Shown: piece by piece, positions 1 to 12,224 of the stretch | How the letters are laid out: each line of letters begins with the position of its first letter | Position numbering within the stretch: the stretch's first letter is position 1 | NCBI GenBank assembly: GCA_021014945.1 | Contig: MU266374.1 | Location: forward strand, 86,005 to 150,004 | Length of the DNA stretch: 64,000 nucleotides | Direction: 5' to 3' | DNA from: Leucogyrophana mollusca | Lineage: Eukaryota > Basidiomycota > Agaricomycetes > Boletales | Notes under the pieces: model-generated | What the model saw: only the letters and a program-made list of their open reading frames with translations | Told to the model about the DNA's origin: nothing | Database searches by the model: none | Translations under genes and position numbers: made by a program

Positions 1-188
1 CAATCGAGAAACTCAGGAGTCGGGGAGTCCGATTGACGTTGCGATCACGGTCCACTGAACTGCCACCAAAACCAAACACGAACATACAAACCTCTTTCTG
101 AGCGGCAATTCTGAGCTTGCACAGCAACTGTCAAGACTCCTCCTCCCGCTTTTCGTTCTTTTCAAGTTATCCTCCTGCTTGTTCAACA

Positions 189-1322
189 ATGGCCTCTCTT
201 TTGGATCGCTTAAGTGCGCCGGAAGGCACTGTCGGACCAGTGCGGTCAAAACCAAATAGTCGCTTATCTTCGCCGTATGTGCGTACCCGATTTCATCCAT
301 TTCGCCATTCCTGCAAACGCAAAAAGAATAACGTATTCCCCTTTAACCTGCGAACGAATGCAACGCTGCTGCTGTCACGGACCCGATCTTCTCTACGCCC
401 AACACCTACACACGACCTGCCCACCACAGCTCCGACCGAATCGTCCACCAAAAGGCGACCCAGACTCGCAATGGTCGCATGACCTCTTTGAAGACCCTGA
501 TAAACCCTCGCTCTCTTCACGGCTGACCAACAACGCAGCTCAACCGCGAAAGGCCGACTCTCTGCTCGCCCGACGCGCTCTTCGCGAAGTGACGGGCGTA
601 GGACCACAGCTTTCCATCAAAGGCGCTAGTGGTAGCTCAGGAGGGAATGTGGTTCAAGTAGAAGGCCTGGTGAAGGGTACGACACCCGCGGACGTTGAGG
701 TATGTTCTCTTCGAGTTGCGTTCAAGGTAAGTTCTGAACTGGTGTGGTTATATAGGCGATATTCAAACGTTGCGGAGCAATTCTCTCATCTGCGCTTGCA
801 CCCGGACCTGCCGCTGACGGAGTTGCTGTCCGACTAACATTCAAAGATCCTGCGGCAGCTGCAGCTGCGGTCGAAAAATTCGATAAGCAGCAAGCAGACG
901 GTCGGACGCTGCGTGTACGTATCGCCGGTAATACTACGTCGACCTTAGTGGGGCGGCTGGGTGGCGTAGAAATTGCGAGGGAAAGCGGGAGTGTAGACGT
1001 ATTAATGGCGAGCGGTGGCGATCAGGGCGGGTCGTATGTACTTTTCCTTGCAGTGTTCTCGATTCGCCAGCAGATTGATATTTGCGCCACTTTCAGAAAA
1101 CTGCGCTCTGACTCGATTGCTGCTTCTGATCCTCGAGCGACAGTACTTGTTGCTCCGCCGGGCGCAGACCCCAAACTATACAGTCAACAGTCGAGCGCGA
1201 ATTCGCGGCAAGAAGCGCAACGGTGGCAGCGAGGCGGCGGTCGGGGCGGCCGAGGTCGAAGAGGTGGCAATCGTAGAGGAGGTGGAGGTGGCGGTGGCGG
1301 TGGTGGCATGGATGTGGACTAG
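189..1322 (+). CDS. RRM-type RNA-binding protein with C-terminal RGG tail
   Basis: Four exons fit one frame: 189-278, 430-699, 756-1033, 1097-1322 (about 287 aa). The first intron (151 nt) is longer than usual here; its donor at 279 rather than 275 is chosen because only that keeps frame. The middle of the protein reads as an RNA recognition motif: an RNP2-like strand (VVQVEGL), a helix after TTPADVEAIFKRCG, and an RNP1-like strand (VAVRLTF), then an Ala-rich helix. The C-terminus is a run of RGG/RGR and poly-Gly ending in MDVD. RRM plus RGG suggests an mRNA-binding or export adaptor of the Yra1/Mlo3 kind, acting in the nucleus; that assignment is inference. The RRM itself is clear. Confidence 0.75.
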
Positions 1323-2004
1323 GTGATGTGTTTCTTAGGCCGGCGACACTTGTATTATGGGGAAGTAGGCCTGTTCGTGATCACCTGTTGCGTTGTGTCG
1401 TAAATAATATAGCGTTTTCTTGTATTCTCGTGTTCCTTGTCTTACTTACATTGTGGCACCCAACTCAGTCCATCGAATTTCGCGTTTGCATTACACTAAA
1501 GACGCCAAATTCGCTGGAAACTCTACTGACGTACACAGGAGATAACCCAAACCTTTCAATTTCTGCCCGTACCTCGCTTAGCTGGGGTTAGTTCCTTCAA
1601 ATTCTCTGCAGGTCTTGTCTGACAGTCGGACTGCCAAGTGCAGCACTTGGTACGCATTGCTGAATGCACAGGGTATGGCATTGCACATTAATGCGAGTAC
1701 TCACCAACGACTGCGTTTCTTGTGCACTAGGATGTCACTGATGTTCATGATACTCATGGCTCTCTATTGACTTCCTGGGCACACAGGCATTCCAGAGGTG
1801 GTCAAGACTCAAGAATTTGAGCTAAATCGTGGCCGGTGGTGCTTCCCGCTCTGAATTACCGGTACCGCGGTGATCATAAGCATCGACATGCATATGATCC
1901 TCAGACGTGGCCGCGTGTACTTATCTGCACAACACGGGCCGGTAAAGGAGATTGTTTGGAGATTATATTTGCTTTGTGGTCTTCTTGTCTTGCACTGAAT
2001 TGAA
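1323..2004. other. intergenic, no gene seen
   Basis: No reading frame here has family features or a consistent exon structure. It must hold the 3' end of the RRM gene and the promoter of the first dehydrogenase gene. Confidence 0.5.
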
Positions 2005-3260
2005 ATGCGACCTCGAATATTATTCTGCGGTAAGCGTAATGAGTCCCTCGACTTTCCTCTGCTAACATTACCCCTGCCACGGCTTTCCCGCGAAGCAGGT
2101 GATATCAAGTTCGTTCACAACGAGGTACAAGAACTATTTGATGGATTGGCCGAAGTAATCGTGCGCCTTACCAATCTTACCCTCGTCTCGCACTCATCCT
2201 CACCATATCCGTTTAAGAAAGACGTTGGACTCGTTCACTCGTGCGGACTTCTTGGCCGAGTTCAAGCCTGGCGGGAAGTACGCTGGAACGGTGGGGATCT
2301 ATAGACGGAACGTCTCAGCAGCGCGCATTGGAGTATTCGACAAGGAACTCATTGACGCCATTGCGGTCAGTGTCAAGTGGATCGCGCAAAATGGAGCTGG
2401 GTATGATGAAATCGATGTGGAGGAGTGTAAACTCAAAGGTGGGCCAACACGCGCAACCACACTCTCTAAGATTAACTCCTACATAGGTATCTACGTTTCC
2501 AACACCCCAAGGGTCGTAGACGACGCGACAGCCACTGCGGCACTGTATCTCATCGTTTCCTGCCTGCGGCATTTCTCCTATGCAGAACGCTCCCTTCGCT
2601 CTCTTCAATGGAAGGTCCCGATCTCTGCTGGGGCGACGCACGATGTGACTAATCGGACGCTCGGTATACTTGGGCTAGGCGGCATCGGACTTCGTCTCGC
2701 GCACCTTGCACATGCTTTCCCCATGCACGTGGTCTACCACTCGCGGACTCGCAAGCCTGAGGTACCGGAATGGTGTCGCTATGTATCAAGCCTTCCAGAG
2801 CTGTGCGCCGAAGTGGATGTGCTAAGCGTGCATGTCCCACTCATGGCTGAAACTATCGGACTGGTGGGAGAGAATGAGATTAGGGCGATGAAAAGGGGAT
2901 CTATTGTAGTCAATACTAGTCGCGGGAAGGTGGTCGATGAGGAGGCTTTAATCAGAGCCCTAGAGGACGGCCACGTAGGTTCAGTTCTCTCTAGCTGCCC
3001 TCGATGGTGTCTGACCGTCTCTTCTTTCGGTACAGCTCTCTTCTGTTGGTCTCGACGTTTATCCCTCTGAACCCCGTGTAAACCCGCGATTGCTCGAGTT
3101 TCCGCAGAACGTCCTGCTGCCACACATCGGAGGCGAAACTTACGAGACTGAATGCATCAGGGAGGTCCGCGCATTGTCGAACTTAAGAGACTATCTGAGG
3201 CACGGGATGGGCGGGGACTTGGTGCCTGAACTTCGTGACAAGACCCAGGTTATGCTATAA
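2005..3260 (+). CDS. D-isomer-specific 2-hydroxyacid dehydrogenase, copy A
   Basis: Five exons: 2005-2029, 2099-2160, 2222-2438, 2487-2974, 3036-3260 (338 aa). It should reduce a 2-oxo acid to the D-2-hydroxy acid (or the reverse) with NAD(P)H in the cytosol. The Rossmann motif GLGGIG lies near residues 164-169. The family catalytic triad can be placed at Arg247 (in NTSRGK), Glu276 (in YPSEP) and His294 (in PHIGG). Length matches the family, including D-mandelate dehydrogenase and glyoxylate reductase types; substrate cannot be told from sequence. Exon phases and most exon lengths are shared with copies B, C and D, so all four come from one intron-bearing ancestor. No frameshift seen. Confidence 0.9.
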
Positions 3261-3584
3261 CTAATGATACTATTCTGGTTTCCGAGGACCCGCCTCGTAA
3301 CACAACCCTGCCCTTTCTCCACTTCCCATTTTCTTCGTGTATGACCAGTACGGGATGTCCTCGTCCACAACTGAAATCACGGACAACATGTGGGCACGCG
3401 CTTTAGAACTCGCAGTCAAACGAAAGGAGCCACGCCTCCTGACCACCACGCAATCTTACCGGATGACCTTTCCGAAGGGTATTTTTGGATCTTATGGTGT
3501 CTTCGTATTCAACGATGTATCTCTTGGCGGTGTCTACCCACCTGTACTGAGCTCCGAGTAGGATCCCCGCCACCCCGATTAACC

Positions 3585-4819
3585 ATGCTACCCCGCATTC
3601 TGCTCTGCGGTGAGTCTATCTTATTCTTCTCTGTCAAACGAGGCCCATGTGTAGGCTTTAGACCTTAGATTCGCTCATGTACAGCTTGGAAAGCTCTTTA
3701 ATGGACTGGCCGAAGTAGTCGTGAGTTTTATCTTGCCCCATCTCGTTGGCCTATAAGATAACAGTCTGAAACAGACCATGGATTCACCCAATCGTGCTGA
3801 TTTCCTAGCAGGGTTCATGCCCGGCGGGAAATATGCTGGGACGGTGGGTGTATATAGACGAAACGTCATATCTTCAGCTCGAATCGGGATCTTCGATAAG
3901 GAGATCATTGACGCCATCTCACCCAGTGTTAAATGGATTGCGCACAACGGAGCTGGGTACGACGAGGTCGACGTGGAACAATGCAGAACGAAAGGTAACT
4001 CAGCAGTGAACTATCCTCAGACATTCGTGCTCACCAATCGCTTTGTAGGCATTTACGTCTCGTACGTCCCTGGGGTGGCGGACGACGCAACGGCCACCGC
4101 CGCACTCTACCTCGTTATCTCCTGCCTTCGCCACTTTTCATATGGCGAGCGCTCTCTGCGGGCACTCCAATGGAAACGCCCTATCTCTGCTGGGGCTACA
4201 CATGACCTTACCGGACGCACGCTCGGTATCCTCGGGCTTGGCGGCATTGGCCTTCGGCTTGCGCATCTCGTCCATGCGTTCCCTATGCGCGTGGTATACC
4301 ACTCGCGACGCCCCAAAGCGGACGCACCTGATTGGTGCACATATGTTGGGAGTGTGCAGGAGTTGTGTGAACAGGCCGACGTGCTTAGCGTCCACGTTCC
4401 ACTGACCAAGGAGACGACGGGAGCTGTGGGAGAGAAAGAGATCAGGGCGATGAAGAGGGGGTCGATCATTGTTAACACGGCGCGGGGTAAGGTGATCGAT
4501 GAAGAGGCAATGATACGGGCGCTGGAGGATGGCCATGTGAGTGCAGCGCCAGATTACTAACCTCACGGGTTTTTGCATGGGGAACTGACGAAACTTGTAG
4601 CTGTCGTCTGTCGGTCTTGACGTCTATCCATCCGAGCCAAATGTGAATCCGCGGTTGCTCGAGTTCCCGCAGAATGTACTGCTACCCCACATTGGTGGGG
4701 AGAGCTACGATACGGAGATGGTACGGGAGGTCCGCGCGCTGACGAATCTGAGAGACTACTTGACGGGAGGGATGGGGAAGGACTTGGTGCCTGAACTTCG
4801 CGACATGGCGCAGGTTTGA
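3585..4819 (+). CDS. D-isomer-specific 2-hydroxyacid dehydrogenase, copy B
   Basis: Five exons: 3585-3609, 3662-3720, 3775-3994, 4049-4536, 4601-4819 (336 aa). It lies 324 bp downstream of copy A in the same direction and is its closest visible relative. It keeps the GLGGIG nucleotide-binding loop, the catalytic Arg in NTARGK, Glu in YPSEP and His in PHIGG. The first exon is a 25-nt coding exon ending one base into a Gly/Asp codon, as in A and D. Exon 2 is 3 nt shorter than in the other copies. It looks functional; substrate is unknown. Confidence 0.9.
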
Positions 4820-4939
4820 CTGGTTCAGGTACTCCCTCAAAATCACCTCCTGGGACGACTTTTGTCACAACTTACGTTCTCCTCCCTCCAGGCCACACGC
4901 GCCTGTAAATCCACGCTTTATGAGATTCTCCTCTACAGA

Positions 4940-5090
4940 AGTCCAGTCCAATGGTCGTAAACCATGTATCAGCCACTGCGGTATGATATCTTATCGTATC
5001 CTGCCTGCTGCACTTCTCCTATACACCGTGCTTCCTTCGCTCCCATTTATGGGAAGTGCCGATTTGAGGGGCCCAGCGCTGGGAGCTTGT
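4940..5090 (+). pseudogene. relic of a fifth 2-hydroxyacid dehydrogenase (exon 4 fragment)
   Basis: About 150 bases align by eye with the start of exon 4 of copy A (2489-2640). Shared blocks include agccactgcgg, tcctgcctgc, cacttctcctat and tgctgggg-like ends, in the same order and spacing. The reading frame is broken by substitutions and small indels, and neither the rest of exon 4 nor other exons can be found. It sits just downstream of copy B, so it is probably the remains of a third tandem copy. It is not expected to be translated. Confidence 0.7.
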
Positions 5091-5617
5091 CTTGTCAAAA
5101 AAACGACGACGACCGATTGGCGCAACGGCGATGGGGAAGCGAGACGATCGCTCTCTTGTCGACAAGCTCTCACGACTTGTAGAGATGTCACCTGATTATA
5201 CCTTCCAGGGTATCTCCTCTCCGTTAGGCCCACGGCATGAGAGCGCCTCTGTAATCCGGTAATGTGCTGTACACTTGATGACCTAGTGGACTTGAGCAAT
5301 CAGTCGCCCACAAACACCAGTCAATTCTAACACAGGCTTTTGTTCCAATCTCCGTCGAGGGTTAGATCCGACCTATTCATGGTAGCTCTCCTATCATATT
5401 GGAATTTCCCGAGGCGCCAGTACATGAAACGCTTACGCGCAGCCAACTGGAACCTGCGCTATCACCCTCCATACCTACGATGCCGCATCAGCCAGAGGCC
5501 ACGTCTCTGTCCGTGAGATTCGTCCGAAACAGCATATAGCGATCGTCATCATCCAGTTGAGGCTACACCACCTCTCTATTAACCGGCGATCCTCTGTCAC
5601 TGTGGCCTCCATTTTTC

Positions 5618-6887
5618 ATGGCTTCTGGCTCCAGCACAGGCGTTACAGCAAACGACCCAGCTTCCGAATACTATGTGGGCAGTGTCAATCTCATCAGTTG
5701 CACCACCATCTCCGGAATAGCATACGGAATCATGTTTACGGTCTTCACCATCTGCGTCACCTCCTTACTCCGCATTCTTCGCTCCGCCAAATTGGACCGG
5801 AAGAAGCGATGTTGCACCTGGTGCCACCTTGTTTACACAATCGTCATGTTCATTCAGGGGACGCTATACCTTGCGGCCAACACTCGGGGTGCACAGCTAG
5901 AATACATCTACAATCCCGATTTTCCTGGTGGCCCATTAGCCTATTCTGCTACAGTCTCGCAGGACCCAACCACTCGCATGGGCTCTGTCAGCTACATCGT
6001 ATCAAACTGGATGAGTGACTGCTTGGTAGTAAGGGGCCGCTCTGTTCTTGTTGAAAAACCTCTGGGCTTACCTTCTCTCGAGCTTTGGCGAGTCATCGTT
6101 CTGTATCATGGCTCACGATGTCGAGTATGGGTAATAATACTTCATTCCATGATATTCCTCGGTGTTATTGGTATGTCATGCTTACCCCGGACATGCCTGT
6201 GGCTGACCCTCGATCAAGCAGCAGGAATCTTTGTCATGGTCCACTCGTCTCTCACAGATCAGCCTTTCTACTCGGAACGCTCCGCACAATATGTGACCCT
6301 GTATTACGCCCTCACGTTGTCGTTGAGTCTCATCGCAACGGTTCTTGTGGTGTCCAGAGTTCACGTGCACAAGAGGCGACTGAGGAAGGCTCTGGGTAAG
6401 GCCTGAACCGTCTGAGGCATTGCAGTGGCATGCTAATCTGCACATCCCAGGTCCGGGCCATGATTCGCCATACACAAGTATCTCCACAATGACGATCGAG
6501 TCTTCCGGGTTGTACGCCCTGTGGTCGTGCATTTTCCTAGTCCTCTACGTCGTTGACAATCCGATCCAGCTTGTATTCTTGGCCTCGTTGTGTCAAGTGC
6601 AGGTGCGTCAACATTGAGTTATTCATGGTGGTTGTGTGGCGCTCATGCACTACAAGATCATATCACCGCTTCTCGTCATACTTTCCGTATCACAAGGCAA
6701 AGCCTGGACACCAAGGACTGACACAGGTCCCATCTCGACTCTCCGATTTGCGTCGAACGTTGTTCTCCCGAGTCCCGAAGTCGATGCGTGTGCGTCCAAT
6801 GAGACACTCCCCTCGACTTCCAGTCGTGGGATGAATACAATTGCTGGAAAGCTGTCCTTGCCCTCAAGTGCACACCTCATTCATTGA
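5618..6887 (+). CDS. orphan seven-transmembrane protein, copy 1
   Basis: Five exons: 5618-6028, 6083-6170, 6219-6395, 6451-6602, 6657-6887 (about 352 aa). The exon 3 acceptor could also be at 6222, in frame. Seven hydrophobic segments can be drawn. A conserved loop after TM2 reads NPDFPGG, TM3 ends in DCLV-LWRVIVLYHGS, and a basic RVHVHKRRL follows TM5. This is a recurrent basidiomycete membrane-protein family of unknown ligand; the layout recalls a G-protein-coupled receptor, but no family identity to one is claimed. It sits between dehydrogenase copies B and C. Its C-terminal exon is longer than in the other copies. Confidence 0.75.
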
Positions 6888-7446
6888 ATGAATGTTCATG
6901 ATGTCGCTTTTCAACACAGATTCCATAGACGCTATTCTATTGCCCCCATGACGGCTTAATATTCTAATATCTACTCGTACGGTAGCAACCTCCTATTTCC
7001 TACAAGATCGCGTCAATATTCGACCCTTGGATAAACGACCCGGGGTGCTATATATCGCAATAGCCAGATTCCTTTGTGACCAGTCTGAAGTGCAGTCGCG
7101 GACAACGTTTACAATATTAGCGCCCCAGCTCGGGAGAGGCGAATTCGGGCTCGGGGAGCGGTCCGGTCATCCGGACATACACTCTTCCTCTGGTCACGAT
7201 GTCAAAGAGCGGTACCCCGCCTTCCAAGATCTTCGTTGGATTCTGAGCCTTCCGTCCCCGGTTCCCAGCCTTCGGCCCAAAGATATCGTATCGTCCTCGA
7301 AAAGCGGACCGATACGCCCGACGACGGGTCACCTGTGAAACGAAGAAGGATTATTCGCCTCCATCACCTCGCAAGATTGCCCCCCACCGTGCCACCCACG
7401 ATTTGTCTCTACGCAGGACCGTGAAATCATTCCCGATACCTTCGCT
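6888..7446. other. intergenic, no gene seen
   Basis: No coding signal was recognised. It separates 7TM copy 1 from dehydrogenase copy C. Confidence 0.4.
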
Positions 7447-8689
7447 ATGGCACGGTTACCCCGTATAATGATTTGTGGTTGGTTGAATTCTTCATGTTGT
7501 TTAGACGTCATCCGATCTCACATTTCTGCAGGCAACCTCGTATGGGCCCACGAAGACGCCAAACAACTTTTCAATGGAATTGCGGATGTGATTGTGCGTC
7601 CTCAATCATCGCCGTACCTTATTATGCTCGTAATCACAGTATTTTACCCAGTTGATGGACTCCCAAACTCGTGCCGACTTCCTTGCCAATCTAAAGGCGG
7701 GAGGAAAGTACGAGGGTACAGTAGGCATCTACAGACATAATACCTCGGCGGACCGGATTGGCGTTTTTGACAAGGAGATCATCGCCGGTCTTGTTCCAGC
7801 AGGCGTGAAGTGGATCGCTCACAATGGAGCAGGATACGATCAGATCGACGTTCTAGAGTGCAAAGCGAAAGGTGTGCGTCTTCATCCTAACACGCGCATG
7901 ATAACTAAATCTATTGTACGGCAGGAATTAACGTGTCCAACACGCCAGGCGCCGTTGATGACGCCACTGCGACAACTGCCCTCTACCTCCTGATTTCTTG
8001 TCTTCGGCATTTCTCCTACGCTGAGCGTTCTCTCCGAGCCCTTACGTGGAAAAAACCCATTTCTGCAGGGGCGACCCATGACATCACAGGGCGGACGCTT
8101 GGCATCCTCGGGCTCGGCGGTATCGGACTCCGCCTCGCACACCTCGTCCATGCATTCCCGATGGAAGTCGTATACTACTCGCGCCATCGCAACCCAGATG
8201 CACCAGAGTGGTGTCGATACATTGAGAATCTCGACGAGTTCTACAAGGCGTCGGATGTGCTGAGCGTGCACGTCCCACTCAGAGAAGAAACCGTGCACAT
8301 AGTTGGAGAGAAGGAGATTCGCAAGTTGAAGAGGGGAAGCATCATCGTCAACACTGCTCGTGGGAAGGTCATCGATGAAGACGCGATGATACGGGCGTTG
8401 GAGGATGGTCATGTACGTCACTCTTTTCATGCACTTCCCATGCCTCTTCACCGATTGACGGGCTTCCGTTACGCAGCTATCTTCGGTTGGGCTCGACGTC
8501 TACCCCAACGAGCCTGCGGTGAACCCTCGACTGCTCGAGTTCCCCCAGAATGCACTTCTCCCACACATGGGGACGGAGAACCAGGACTCACAGCGCAAGA
8601 TGGAGGTTCGCGCGCTCACGAATCTGCGCGACTTCTTGAAGGAGGGTAAGGGCAAGGATCTTGTTCCTGAAATGAAGAGTAAACTTTAG
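7447..8689 (+). CDS. D-isomer-specific 2-hydroxyacid dehydrogenase, copy C
   Basis: Five exons: 7447-7477, 7532-7593, 7652-7871, 7925-8412, 8477-8689 (337 aa). The first donor (gttggt) is weak but sits exactly where A, B and D splice. Present are the GLGGIG loop, Arg in NTARGK, Glu in YPNEP and His in PHMGT. After that His the Gly-Gly of copies A and B is replaced by Gly-Thr, a change shared with copy D, so C and D form a second pair. The gene is 190 bp from the convergent CoA-ligase gene, which would allow shared 3' sequence. Substrate unknown. Confidence 0.9.
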
Positions 8690-8879
8690 CTTGGGCACCT
8701 GAAGATAAAGAAGGCTGAATATTTGTATATCTTTATATCCGCTATGTGATTGATTGGTTTGTGTGCGAACGATCCAGACCTGGAATCTACAATGAAGTGG
8801 AGAATTAGTCTGAGGTATCCTATGAAAGTGGTGTGGTCCAAGATTTCAGGCGTTTCTCCCAAGTCGTTAGCCTCTCGTA

Positions 8880-11235
8880 CTATAGCTTCACCCGAGGTAT
8901 CATTTGACCCACTCCGGCCTCCTGTTTCGCGCGCTCGCGCAGCTCTCGTCGAAGAATCTTCCCCGCAGCACTGTCCAAATTGTCTCGTTAGCTAAACACC
9001 CAATAAACAAGGAGATGTATATTATAATTCCAAGAGAGACCACAAACCTCTTTGGCACGACGTCAATCAGCACGACCCCACCTCTTAGACGTTTATGAGG
9101 CGCCACTCTCTCAGCAACCCATCCCTGCACGCTCCGAGCGAATTCTGGTGTGTTGTAGGAGGGTGAAGCCGGGACGATGTACGCCCTGGGGTAAAGGTGG
9201 AGTTGAACACGGGGAACTTTGACGAACATAGGGGTTCAACAACCCACCTAGGTAGTTCAGTCGCTTCCTCCTTACTCTCTACCCCAATAACGGCAGCATC
9301 AGCTACATCAGGATGCTGAAGGAGCACGCTTTCGAGCTCGGCGGGTGGTACTGTGGATGCCAGCATTCATTAACGATCAAATCGGCGCTGTCAACCCTTC
9401 GTGGGAAACATACCTTGGAATCCCTGACATGGGATGAGCATCACCAAAATGCAAGGAGGAGAGGGGAGTGAACCGCACCTTGTACTTGATCAGTTCCTTG
9501 CGGCGGTCCACGATCGTATAAAATCCGTCCTTGTCACGCACGACGATGTCCCCCGTCTTGAACCATCCATCGGGGGTGATGGAAGCTGCCGTTGCGCTAG
9601 GATTCCCGAGATAGCCCTGCAACGCAAGGTTAGTGGGTTAAGTGAGAAGGGTCGAGCAATAGATGATAACCTTCATGATGGTTGGACCCCGTACCCACAG
9701 TTCACCCGCGCCTTCCATGCCCGCTGATGAGCTCCTCTGAAAAAGGGACATCAGTACCTACGCTCGGCTGGCGTTGATGCGGTAAGGATGGTTCATTACA
9801 CACCTCCTCGCCATCTTCTTCGCTGACGAGCCGGACCTCCAGATTTGGCAGGAGGACTCCTGTGGAGCCGACGCGTGCGGCGTGTTCAACAGGGAGAAAA
9901 AAGATCGTGGGCGAAGTCTCGGTTAGACCGTAGCCTTTGAATGCGCAATGTGTGCTCGTGAGGATGAAATGTACAGACGTGCGCGTCAATGTACTTACCC
10001 TGCGAGATGGCGACATTTGCTCCAACGCTCGCTAGGCGCTTCGTTACAGTTGCAACAAGTTCTGCGCCTAGTGGAGCCGCGCCGGACATCAGATATTTCA
10101 GCGAGGAGATGTCGTATTTAGTTATTGCTGCGGGAGGGACATGAGTCAACGATTCAGACGCCAATGGAATGATGAAAGGTTAACAAATATATTGATTTCA
10201 AACTCGAACTGAAACGCGCTTCAAAAAATGTTACTTACCCTCGTCCCTCGCAAACACCACCAATATCGGGGGAACCACGAAAGCAACAGTCGCCCTATAC
10301 CTCTCGACGGCGCTGCAGAAGCGCCCTGGATCGAATTTCGACATTATCACAGTAGGCACACCTAGCGCAAGGGGAAATTGCAACAGCTTGATCGCGCCAT
10401 AGATGTGGTAGTACGGCAGAACCCCAAAAAAGACATCTGAGCGATGAGACGGAGAAGCTGAAGCGGGTATCAAAGGCGGGAACACAGGTTTGAGGATCTC
10501 GATGACGGAAGTGATGTTGTAGTGCGTGGTCTCAACACCTTTGGGTTTACCAGTGGTGCCGGAGGAATAACACATGTAAACGGTAGCATCCGCATCTGAG
10601 CCTGAGAATGGAACTTCTGATTGGAGTTCCCCGCGTGAAAGGAGGGACGTAATGGGCAGTAGACCCTTCAGTTCCTGGGGAGATCCGTCACCCACTTCCT
10701 CGTTTGTCGCTTTTGTGAGCCAAGTTGCCCCAGCAACAACGATCCGCCGCTGTATTTCCGCCTCTGTGCAACCAAGGGACTCGAGCATGGCACGGACGAC
10801 GCCAACGAGCGACGGATGCACAAAAATGAGGTGCGCACGAGAGTCGACGTACTGATGAGCAAGCTCAGTATATGTGTACGCGCTGTTAGCTAGCGTTGCG
10901 CGGTATCCTGCTGCCGCGGCACCCAAGAGCATGATAGGCCATGTTAGTGTGTTAGGCGAGAAGATAAGGAGTGTTGCCGGTGAGGAAGACGCATTTGGTC
11001 TCCGAAGGGGAGCTGGCGGCGAGAGAAGGGAGTGGGCAAGCTGGAGAGCATAGGACCGGAGCGAGCCACGGGAAAGGGATGTGCCCGTTGCCGAGTCGAT
11101 TAAAGCAGGAGCAGAGGCGGGAAAGCCGCCGACGTTGCCAGGTGAGGATGGGTCGACACCGAGGAGGTGAGTAAATATCGAATGGCGGGGGAGGGGTACC
11201 GCCGGGTACGGCGACGTATAGATGGGGTCTGCCAT
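8880..11235 (-). CDS. 4-coumarate-CoA-ligase-like acyl-CoA synthetase (AMP-binding)
   Basis: Nine exons on the minus strand: 11235-10239, 10127-9999, 9934-9804, 9736-9671, 9616-9479, 9423-9414, 9350-9248, 9185-9048, 8970-8880 (600 aa). It should activate a carboxylic acid with ATP to an acyl-adenylate, then to the CoA thioester. All ANL-family landmarks are present: the P-loop-like YSSGTTGKPKG, GYGLTET, the Asp of GWFKTGD, the hinge VDRRKELIKYK, and PKSAAGKILRREL with the catalytic Lys. Exon 6 is a 10-nt micro-exon that restores GFQVPPAE. The protein ends in VKL, which is not a standard peroxisomal signal. It faces dehydrogenase copy C tail to tail. Closest group is 4-coumarate-CoA ligase-like; substrate is not determined. 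Confidence 0.88.
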
Positions 11236-12224
11236 CGCTGTATAGCCCGACCAGACGGGGGTGATGGTATGTTACAAAGTGTTTCAAAAGGCACCACGAA
11301 ACGCGGGCTGTGAGTGATGTGTGAATCCCACACCTGTCGGCAAGTTCAACTGTTCAGGGGCAAGGATGATGACATGTGATGCATAAGGTTAGTTGGGCAT
11401 TCGGAATGGAGCCTCACCGACCGCGGCACTATAAGTGGCTCGGAAAGAGAGGAAGCGACGAAAGGAATAAGTATCCCCGAGCTGACGGCTCAACAGCAGT
11501 AAATGGCCGCAAAGTTCTTTCTATACATGGCGTAGATGTGAACCAATGTGAACCCCAGTCGAGGATAGGCCGAGTTGTGTCCTCGTAATAGATGGTGATC
11601 GCTCGGAAGAGGCTAAGCCGTCTAAATCGATTCATCGCGGGCGTCCAGGAGCGCCATTGGTTGGGAGGTACAAGGGCCAAATCGTTAACGACGTGTCGTA
11701 GCCAACGTCACTTTGACATCGTCGAGAAGTCAAAGTTTACGCAGTCCGTTCCGTTGACGGTTCAGGCAAGTCAGCTAAACGAGGTTAAACGTCGCATCCA
11801 CTTACTATAGTCAGGACTCAGCGTGTTCGGGGTTCAGCGTTCAGCCTGCCGACATCTTCATGATAAATTATCGCGCTGACAGGGGGCCCACGGAAGTCCC
11901 GAACGACCCACCTGACGTGGCGAAAGGAAAGTGGACTACAGGGTGCAGGCGAATTGACAAGAAAAAAAGCCGAAGGAGCCCGCAGGGAGTACTTGAGTGG
12001 ACTTGAGTGGAGTCAGTAGACACATTAGCGCTTTAGCACCTTTTAGCACTAACTCAAGTGCATGGCCAAGGATCGGACCGTAGCACATTCTGGGTGACCT
12101 TATCGGCGCCTTCCAAGCAATCACCCGAGTGCGCTGGTACAACTGCACATCGAAGCGAACGATGAAACAGAATATACATAGAAGATGAACGTTTGATGTC
12201 TGACATTCCAGGTCGGCTTCTCTT
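11236..12224. other. intergenic, no gene seen
   Basis: It holds the promoter of the CoA-ligase gene and the 3' flank of dehydrogenase copy D. A tiny tandem repeat (acttgagtgg twice, near 11993-12012) is the only structure noted. Confidence 0.4.
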
